This document shows, piece by piece, positions 6,343 to 11,389 of a stretch of DNA of 11,389 bases (positions are counted from its first letter, which is position 1; the number at the start of each line of letters is the position of its first letter). Where the stretch lies: positions 1-11,389 of the forward strand of contig JBBQKY010000077.1 in assembly GCA_038327385.1 (NCBI GenBank), in the 5' to 3' direction. This DNA is from JAWWPG01 sp038327385 (GTDB lineage: Bacteria; Actinomycetota; Actinomycetes; Propionibacteriales; Nocardioidaceae). Made by a program: the position numbers and the translations under genes. The notes under the pieces were generated by a model. It did no database searches. It worked only from the letters and a program-made list of their open reading frames with translations, and was not told the DNA's origin.

Positions 6343-6348
6343 CATACT
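6343..6348 (+). promoter_or_regulatory. Putative -10 element of bagA
   Basis: CATACT matches TATAAT at 4 of 6 positions, including A2 and T6, and ends 7 nt before GTG 6356. No ribosome site precedes the GTG, consistent with a leaderless message. Confidence 0.4.
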
Positions 6349-6355
6349 CGAAGCC

Positions 6356-7354
6356 GTGACACTTCCCGACGCCCGGCTGCATGTCGTCACCGGCAAGGGC
6401 GGGACGGGAAAGACCACCGTCGCCGCAGCGCTCGCGCTCGCCCTCGGGGCGGGCGGGCGACGGGTGCTGCTGTGCGAGGTGGAGGGACGCCAGGGCATCG
6501 CATCAGTTTTCGACGTCGCGCCGCTGCCGTACGTCGAGCGGCGCATCGCCATCGGCCCCGACGGCGGCGAGATATGGGCACTCGCGATCGACGCGGAGGC
6601 GGCGCTGCTCGAGTACCTCGAGATGTTCTACCACCTTGGCCGCGCGGGCAAGGCGCTCGACAGGTTTGGCGTGACCGACTTCGCGACGACCATCGCCCCC
6701 GGCCTGCGCGACGTGCTCCTCATCGGCAAGGTGTACGAGGCGACCCGTCGCAGGGCCGACGGCAGGTCGGCGAGCGGGCGGTCGTCGTACGACGCCGTCG
6801 TGCTGGACGCCCCGCCGACGGGACGGATCAGCCGTTTCCTCAACGTCAACACCGAGGTCGTGGGTATCGCCAAGGTCGGACCCGTCCGCAACCAGGCCGA
6901 GTCGATCATGCGGCTGTTGAAGTCGGACGCCAGCCGAGTGCACTTCGTGACGTCGCTCGAGGAGATGCCGGTGCAGGAGACCCTCGACGGAGTGGCCGAG
7001 ATGATGAGGATCGGCCTGCCGGTCGGCGCGATCATCGTGAACATGCAGCGGGAGCCGATGCTGGCGCCCGCGGACCTGGCGGCAGCCGCCGCGGGAAGCG
7101 TGGACGGCGAGCAGGTCGCGGCGTCCCTGGAGAAGGCCGGGATTCCCTCCGGCGGCGCGGTGCTCGGCGGTCTGCTCGAGGAGGCCGCTGCACACGCCGA
7201 CCGCGTCGAGCTCGAGACCGCCCAGCGCCAGGAGCTCGAGCGGGCCGGGGTGCCAATGGTCACGCTCCCGTTGCTGGCTGAAGGCGTCGACCTCGGCGGG
7301 CTGTACGACATGGCCGACCGACTGGGAGCGGACGGGGTCGACGATGGCGCCTAA
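6356..7354 (+). CDS. bagA: Get3/ArsA-like ATPase, BagA type (Rv3679 homologue)
   Basis: 332-residue SIMIBI-class ATPase. The deviant Walker A GKGGTGKT is at 13-20, with signature lysine K14. The second nucleotide motif is VVLDAPPTGR (148-157), like DTAPTG in Get3. The switch-I segment reads LCEVEGRQG (39-47) where Get3 has a DPAHS motif, so the catalytic aspartate is not in its usual form. There is no zinc CxxC pair; the only Cys is C40. Homologues in mycobacteria (Rv3679, Rv3680) were described as Get3-like proteins named BagA and BagB; ArsA naming is historical. The GTG start lies 11 residues before the P-loop. The end overlaps bagB by 11 bases, implying one transcript and stoichiometric synthesis. 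The client protein is unknown. Confidence 0.9.
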   Translation: MTLPDARLHVVTGKGGTGKTTVAAALALALGAGGRRVLLCEVEGRQGIASVFDVAPLPYVERRIAIGPDGGEIWALAIDAEAALLEYLEMFYHLGRAGKALDRFGVTDFATTIAPGLRDVLLIGKVYEATRRRADGRSASGRSSYDAVVLDAPPTGRISRFLNVNTEVVGIAKVGPVRNQAESIMRLLKSDASRVHFVTSLEEMPVQETLDGVAEMMRIGLPVGAIIVNMQREPMLAPADLAAAAAGSVDGEQVAASLEKAGIPSGGAVLGGLLEEAAAHADRVELETAQRQELERAGVPMVTLPLLAEGVDLGGLYDMADRLGADGVDDGA

Positions 7355-8555
7355 GGCGAAGCCCAGCAGGCGGCGAGATCCCCAGCCCGGCCGGGGAGGA
7401 CAACCGCGGGTCGGGCCCATGTCGGCGCGCCTGTCCGACGTCCCCGCCCTTGACCTCGACGCGCTGGTGACCGACCCAACGGTCCACATCGTGGTGTGCT
7501 GCGGGTCGGGTGGCGTCGGGAAGACGACCACGTCGGCGGCGTTGGCCCTGCACGCGGCCGAAGCCGGCCGCAAGGTCGTCGTCCTCACCATCGACCCGGC
7601 CCGAAGGCTTGCGCAGGCCATGGGGTTGACGGAGCTCGACAACATCCCGCGGCCCGTCGGCGGCGTCGACGACAGCTCCGGCGGCAGCCTCGACGCGATG
7701 ATGCTCGACATGAAGCGCACGTTCGACGAGGTGGTCCTTGCCCATGCGACGCCGGAGAAGGCAGCCCAGATCCTCGGCAACCCGTTCTACCAGGCGCTGT
7801 CGAGCTCGTTCGCCGGGACGCAGGAGTACATGGCGATGGAGAAGCTCAGCCAGCTACAGGCCGAGACCGAGACGAGCGGGCGTTGGGACCTCATCGTCGT
7901 GGACACCCCCCCGGCGCGATCAGCGCTGGACTTCCTCGACGCGCCGGAGCGCCTGTCGTCGTTCCTGGACGGGCGGCTGATCCGGCTGCTGCTGGCGCCG
8001 GCAAAGGGGCCGGCACGACTGCTGACCGCGGGCATGACGGTGGTGACCGGCGCGATCAGCAAGGTGCTCGGCGGGCAGATGCTGCGCGACGTGCAGACCT
8101 TCGTGGCGGCCTTCGACACGCTATTCGGCGGGTTCCGCGCCAGGGCGGACCAGACCTACCGGATCCTGAAGGCCAAGCAGACCGCCTTCGTCGTGGTGGC
8201 CTCACCAGATCCGGACGCCCTGCGCGAGGCATCGTTCTTCGTCGAGCGGCTGGCCGCCGAGTCGATGCCGCTGGCGGGGCTGGTGCTCAACCGTCTCACC
8301 GTCGCGCCGCCTGCCGGGATCTCGGCACAGGCCGCGCTTGCCGGCGTCGAGCGGCTCGCTGAGAGCGATCCACTCACCGCGGGGCTACTTCGGCTGCACG
8401 CCGAACGGCTCACCCGGGTGGCGCGGGAGCGCGCCCTGCGACGACGCTTCGCGGCAGCTCACCCGCAGGTGGCCACTGCCACCGTCCCGGCGCTGCCGAC
8501 CGACGTACACGACCTGGAGTCGCTGCGACGCATCGCCGTCGCGATTGCTGCGTAG
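7344..8555 (+). CDS. bagB: Get3/ArsA-like ATPase, BagB type (Rv3680 homologue)
   Basis: 403 residues. A basic, Pro/Gly-rich N-terminal extension (1-30) precedes the domain. The P-loop CCGSGGVGKTTT (52-63) has Ser55 where the deviant Walker A normally has its signature lysine. Switch I is intact as TIDPARRLAQ (82-91) and Walker B/switch II is VVDTPPARSALDFLDAPERL (185-204). A long hydrophobic, Met-containing stretch at about 210-263 is in the place where Get3 forms its client-binding groove. I start at ATG 7344, with GGGG 6 nt upstream; ATG 7419 (residue 26) is possible and would still keep the whole ATPase domain. It overlaps bagA by 11 bases and ends convergent to whiB4. It probably pairs with BagA. 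Confidence 0.9.
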   Translation: MAPKAKPSRRRDPQPGRGGQPRVGPMSARLSDVPALDLDALVTDPTVHIVVCCGSGGVGKTTTSAALALHAAEAGRKVVVLTIDPARRLAQAMGLTELDNIPRPVGGVDDSSGGSLDAMMLDMKRTFDEVVLAHATPEKAAQILGNPFYQALSSSFAGTQEYMAMEKLSQLQAETETSGRWDLIVVDTPPARSALDFLDAPERLSSFLDGRLIRLLLAPAKGPARLLTAGMTVVTGAISKVLGGQMLRDVQTFVAAFDTLFGGFRARADQTYRILKAKQTAFVVVASPDPDALREASFFVERLAAESMPLAGLVLNRLTVAPPAGISAQAALAGVERLAESDPLTAGLLRLHAERLTRVARERALRRRFAAAHPQVATATVPALPTDVHDLESLRRIAVAIAA

Positions 8556-8577
8556 TCCGGCCGTCGCGATCTCTGCG
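8535..8577 (+). repeat. Imperfect tandem 18-mer across the bagB stop
   Basis: GCCGTCGCGATTGCTGCG (8535-8552) recurs as GCCGTCGCGATCTCTGCG (8560-8577), 16 of 18 identical, period 25. The first copy encodes the final AVAIAA residues of BagB and the second lies after the stop. It looks like a small local duplication. Confidence 0.6.
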
Positions 8578-8583
8578 CAATGG

Positions 8584-8603
8584 GGCGGCCACGAACGGCC
8601 GCC
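8584..8603. terminator. Hairpin at the convergent bagB / whiB4 gene ends
   Basis: GGCGGCC (8584-8590), loop ACGAAC, GGCCGCC (8597-8603): a perfect 7-bp, all-GC stem. It lies 28 nt after the bagB stop and touches the whiB4 stop (8603-8605). Probably a bidirectional terminator of the U-tract-less type common in high-GC actinobacteria. Confidence 0.6.
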
Positions 8604-8902
8604 TAACCGGGCAGGCCTGCCCCTACGGCGCCCTCGCCGGAGCGGGCCGCCTCCAAAAGCCTGCGCCACGACGCCACGTTGGGGCGGCGACGCAGCAGCG
8701 CCCGCCGCTCGCGCTCCGTCATGCCGCCCCAGACACCCCACTCGATGCTGTTGTCGAGCGCCTCGGCGAGGCACTCGGTCCGCACCGGACACCGTGCACA
8801 CACCTGCTTGACCCGGTTCTGCGCCGACCCCCGTACGAAGAGCTCATCCGGCCGGGCCCCCCGGCATGCTGCCGCGTCAGACCAATGCCCGCTAGTCCCC
8901 AT
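8603..8902 (-). CDS. whiB4: WhiB-family iron-sulfur transcription factor, WhiB4/WblA type
   Basis: 99 residues from ATG 8902, or 103 from GTG 8914; the ATG has GGGGG 5 nt upstream and is preferred. The four Fe-S ligand cysteines are C13, C35, C38 and C44 (C-x21-C-x2-C-x5-C), followed by the WhiB turn GVWGG (56-60) and a basic DNA-binding tail RERRALLRRRP. WhiB proteins bind a [4Fe-4S] cluster and work with the housekeeping sigma factor region 4; WhiB4 is known as a redox regulator and WblA as a developmental regulator. The subtype is assigned from position between bagAB and ponA2, as in Rv3681c, not from sequence alone. Confidence 0.92.
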   Translation of the reverse strand: MGTSGHWSDAAACRGARPDELFVRGSAQNRVKQVCARCPVRTECLAEALDNSIEWGVWGGMTERERRALLRRRPNVASWRRLLEAARSGEGAVGAGLPG

Positions 8903-8962
8903 GCCTACCCCCACCGAGAAACGCCACGACGCGATCTACCCCCGAGACCGCTGTCCGTGGCC

Positions 8963-8968
8963 ACATTA
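8963..8968 (-). promoter_or_regulatory. Possible -10 element of whiB4
   Basis: On the minus strand TAATGT fits TANNNT and would give a leader of about 55 nt before ATG 8902. The -35 candidate 17 nt upstream (TTCCCG) is poor. A second hexamer, TAGATC, lies nearer the gene. Confidence 0.25.
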
Positions 8969-8973
8969 CGCAA

Positions 8974-8987
8974 CGCCTCTGGAGGCG
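8974..8987. promoter_or_regulatory. Short inverted repeat between whiB4 and ponA2
   Basis: CGCCTC-TG-GAGGCG has perfect 6-bp arms. It falls in the spacer of the possible whiB4 promoter and about 130 bases upstream of ponA2. It may be an operator. The rest of the 217-base intergenic stretch holds G-rich runs and two CTCGAG sites (9064-9069, 9082-9087) without a clear function. Confidence 0.3.
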
Positions 8988-9082
8988 GGAAGGCCCGAAG
9001 GGGCTAGGGCCAATAGTCCGTTCGGGTCATGCGATACCCCCTCCTCGACCATCGCCTGGCCCGCTCGAGCTGGTGCTCATAC

Positions 9083-9112
9083 TCGAGACCGCCGGCAAGG
9101 TTCCCGTATCCT
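9083..9112 (+). promoter_or_regulatory. Putative ponA2 promoter
   Basis: TCGAGA (9083-9088; 4 of 6 to TTGACA), 18 nt, TATCCT (9107-9112), then 7 nt to ATG 9120. The ATG has no ribosome site, so the transcript is probably leaderless. Confidence 0.5.
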
Positions 9113-9119
9113 GATTCCC

Positions 9120-11389
9120 ATGCCAAGCCTCGTCCGACCCGCGCGCCGCGAGGGCGGCTTCATCCAGCAGTTCCTCGTGATCATCGGGATCAGTGTGCTG
9201 TCCGGCGTGCTGATCGCCGGGCTCGCCCTGCCGTGGGTGGCGATGGCGTCGAAGGGTGCTGACAAAGCGGCGGCGGCGATGGCCAGCTTCGCGCTCCGCC
9301 TCGACTTCAAGCCTCTTGACGAGCGCACCACTGTGCTGGACGCCCAGGGTGGCACGCTGGCCACGTTCTACGACGAGAACCGCACCTACGTTCCGCTCGA
9401 CCACATCGCTGACGTGATGAAGGAAGCGCTGATCTCGATCGAGGACGCCCGCTTCTACCAGCACGGCCCGATCGACATCCAAGGCACCGTCCGGGCGCTG
9501 CTCGTCAACGAGGCAAGCAGCTCGCCGATCCAGGGCGGGTCGTCGCTGACGCAGCAGCTAGTCAAACTCACCCTGCTGGCGAACGCGACGACTGCCAAGC
9601 AGCGAGCGGCGGCGACGGCCAGGGACTACTCACGCAAGTTCCTGGAGCTGCGCTACGCGGTCTGGGTGGAGAACCACTTCACGAAGGACCAGATTCTCGA
9701 GCACTACCTCAACATCGCCTACTTCGGTGACGGCGCGTACGGCGTGCAGGCAGCGGCCCACCACTACTTCAACACCACCGCCGACAAGCTGACGCTCCCC
9801 CAGGCGGCCATGCTCGCCGGACTCGTGAAGAGCCCGACGTACCTCGACCCGACGAAGTACGCGAAGGCGGCCCTGGACCGGCGGGACACCGTGATCGGCA
9901 GGATGCTGCAGCTGCACGTGATCACCACCGCGGAGGCGCGGTCCGCGTCGCGTAGCCCGCTCAACCTGCACGTGACCCAGATGCCCAACGGCTGCGCGAA
10001 CTCCGAGGCCCCCTGGTTCTGCCAGTACCTGCTGAACTATCTGCAGCGCGATCCCACCCTCGGCGCGACGCAGGCCGACCGGAACCATGCCATCTTCGGC
10101 GGTGGGCTGACGGTCAAGACAACCCTCGACCCGCGCTACCAGCTGGCCGCCGACAAGGCAGTGGCGGACCACGTGCTGCCGACCGACGCGGCAGCGATCG
10201 GGGCGCTGGCCATGGTCGAGCCGGGCACCGGCAAGGTGAAGGCGGTGGCTCAGTCGCGACCGATGGGCACGAACAAGGCCAGCGGGCAGACCATGCTGAA
10301 CTTCACCGTCCCGAAGGACTACGGAGGCGCAGCAGGCTTCCAGCCGGGCTCGACCTTCAAAGCCTTCGTGCTCGCCGCGGCGATCCGCAAGGGCATCCCG
10401 CTCAGCACCAGCTTCCCCTCACCGAACCCGATCACCGTCGACGAGCGCAACTACAAGACCTGCTCCGGCCACCCCGTCGGCTCGGCCCACGACACGTTCC
10501 ACAACGAGGGGGAGGCGGGCACGTACAACGTCTACTCGGGTACGGCGCTGTCGGTCAACACGTTCTTCGTGCAGCTGGAGAGGCTGACCGGCCTCTGCGC
10601 GCCGTTCACGCTCGCCAACGAGATGGGCATGAACCTCGCCGCGGACAAGTACCAGGTGGTCTCGCTGACCCTGGGCGTCGCCGACGAGAGCCCGGTGGCG
10701 ATGGCCAACGCATACGCGACGTTCGCCGCCCGCGGCATCTACTGCCCAGCCACGCCGGTGACGGCGATCATCGACCGCACCGGCAAGCTCATCCCGCAGG
10801 CGAAGACGGAGTGCAAGCGGATCCTCCGACCCGCCTACGCGGATGCCGTCAACAGCGTGCTGCAGGGTGTCATGCAGCCCGGCGGGACGGGCTCGGCACT
10901 CACCATCGACCAGCCGGCGGCGGGCAAGACGGGTACGACGGACAACTCGCAGTCGGTGTGGTTCATCGGGTACACCCCCAACCTGGTCGCTGCCAGCGTC
11001 GTCGCCGGTGTGAGCCCGACGCTGCTGCCGCGGTCCCTGACCGGGGTGACCATCCACGGCAACTACATCAGCTTCGCGTCCGGTGGCGGTATCGCGGGCC
11101 CGATCTGGCTGCAGGCCATGAAGGCGGTCGAGCGGTTCCTCCCCAATGCGAACTTCGTCAAGCCGGACCCCAGTGTCGTCAAGGGCCAGACGGTCCCCAT
11201 CCCATCGCTTTACGGCTACAACCCCGGCGCTGCCGCCGCGCTGCTGTCGAAGCTCGGTTTCGTCCCGCAGATCTCCTACAGCGTCAGCTCCTCGGCACCC
11301 CTCGGCACCGTCGCCTACACCAGCCCCTCTCAGCAGGGCGTGACCGGCGAGACCGTTCTGATCTATCTCTCGAAGGGCTACACCCCGCC
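9120..11389 (+). CDS. ponA2: Bifunctional penicillin-binding protein with PASTA domain, PonA2-like (3' end outside window)
   Basis: 756 residues are present and the frame is still open. Short cytoplasmic N-terminus, one membrane anchor at about 16-42, then a GT51 transglycosylase domain: EDARFYQHGPID (108-119, catalytic E108) and QGGSSLTQQLVK (138-149). The transpeptidase domain follows with STFK (S411 nucleophile, K414), SVN (478-480) and KTGT (603-606). One PASTA domain lies at about 690-755 (IPSLYGYNPGAAAALLSKLGF...). It polymerises and cross-links peptidoglycan outside the membrane. Six cysteines, all extracytoplasmic, are at 292, 301, 448, 493, 542 and 565. It is divergent from whiB4, as Rv3682 is from Rv3681c. 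The start is set by the membrane anchor and by TATCCT 7 nt upstream. Confidence 0.93.
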   Translation, partial: MPSLVRPARREGGFIQQFLVIIGISVLSGVLIAGLALPWVAMASKGADKAAAAMASFALRLDFKPLDERTTVLDAQGGTLATFYDENRTYVPLDHIADVMKEALISIEDARFYQHGPIDIQGTVRALLVNEASSSPIQGGSSLTQQLVKLTLLANATTAKQRAAATARDYSRKFLELRYAVWVENHFTKDQILEHYLNIAYFGDGAYGVQAAAHHYFNTTADKLTLPQAAMLAGLVKSPTYLDPTKYAKAALDRRDTVIGRMLQLHVITTAEARSASRSPLNLHVTQMPNGCANSEAPWFCQYLLNYLQRDPTLGATQADRNHAIFGGGLTVKTTLDPRYQLAADKAVADHVLPTDAAAIGALAMVEPGTGKVKAVAQSRPMGTNKASGQTMLNFTVPKDYGGAAGFQPGSTFKAFVLAAAIRKGIPLSTSFPSPNPITVDERNYKTCSGHPVGSAHDTFHNEGEAGTYNVYSGTALSVNTFFVQLERLTGLCAPFTLANEMGMNLAADKYQVVSLTLGVADESPVAMANAYATFAARGIYCPATPVTAIIDRTGKLIPQAKTECKRILRPAYADAVNSVLQGVMQPGGTGSALTIDQPAAGKTGTTDNSQSVWFIGYTPNLVAASVVAGVSPTLLPRSLTGVTIHGNYISFASGGGIAGPIWLQAMKAVERFLPNANFVKPDPSVVKGQTVPIPSLYGYNPGAAAALLSKLGFVPQISYSVSSSAPLGTVAYTSPSQQGVTGETVLIYLSKGYTP

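Noticed and set aside
6503..7780. 425-residue minus-strand open frame opposite bagA and bagB
   Set aside because: The opposite strand carries two ATPases with intact P-loops, and this frame shows no domain pattern.
6356..8555. Arsenite-pump ATPase role for the two ATPases
   Set aside because: There is no arsB, arsR or arsC nearby and no set of metal-binding cysteines. Gene order points to the Get3-like BagAB pair.
9064..9087. Two CTCGAG sites upstream of ponA2 as an operator pair
   Set aside because: The hexamer is a common palindrome in GC-rich DNA, the flanks do not match, and the -35 overlaps only one of them.
10419..11057. Minus-strand open frame opposite the transpeptidase domain
   Set aside because: Arg/His-rich shadow of the penicillin-binding protein frame.
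1..11389. CRISPR array, tRNA, rRNA, riboswitch or insertion sequence
   Set aside because: No spaced direct repeats, cloverleaf, transposase motifs or terminal inverted repeats were seen by eye on either strand. A covariance-model scan was not possible.

Overview
This is high-GC DNA (about 70% in most genes) from an actinobacterium. The gene order matches a neighbourhood that is conserved across Actinomycetota and known from Mycobacterium tuberculosis as Rv3676 to Rv3682: crp, a metallo-beta-lactamase (MBL) protein, a RidA-family protein, DUF4177, a pair of Get3/ArsA-like ATPases, whiB4 (wblA) and ponA2. I cannot name the genus from sequence alone.

Region by region. (1) 1-129 is the 3' end of a Crp regulator. 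(2) 148-2388, minus strand, is a tightly packed four-gene operon read DUF4177, RidA, NUDIX, MBL, with junctions of 1 nt overlap, 2 nt gap and 4 nt overlap. Its three enzymes suggest small-molecule repair or thioester clean-up. (3) 2389-6355 separates the two halves of the conserved neighbourhood. It holds a divergent alpha/beta hydrolase, an ECF sigma factor with a one-TM partner (possible anti-sigma; lower GC, one TTA codon), and a two-subunit CoA transferase, scoA-scoB. (4) 6356-8555, plus strand, is the overlapping ATPase pair bagA-bagB. (5) 8603-8902, minus strand, is a WhiB4-type Fe-S regulator. (6) 9120 to the end, plus strand, is a PonA2-like bifunctional penicillin-binding protein that runs off the window.

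Regulation visible in the sequence. Several starts have a -10-like hexamer 6-7 nt upstream and no good ribosome site, so their messages are probably leaderless. All three convergent gene junctions carry perfect inverted repeats over the stop codons, probably bidirectional terminators. A perfect 8-bp-arm inverted repeat lies between scoA and bagA, and other candidate operators lie upstream of the sigma gene and between whiB4 and ponA2.

The most interesting inference concerns the ATPase pair. BagA keeps the signature lysine of the deviant Walker A motif but lacks the Get3-type switch-I aspartate. BagB lacks the lysine but keeps the aspartate. In a heterodimer this would leave one composite complete ATPase site. 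I see no phage, insertion sequence, CRISPR array, tRNA or rRNA.
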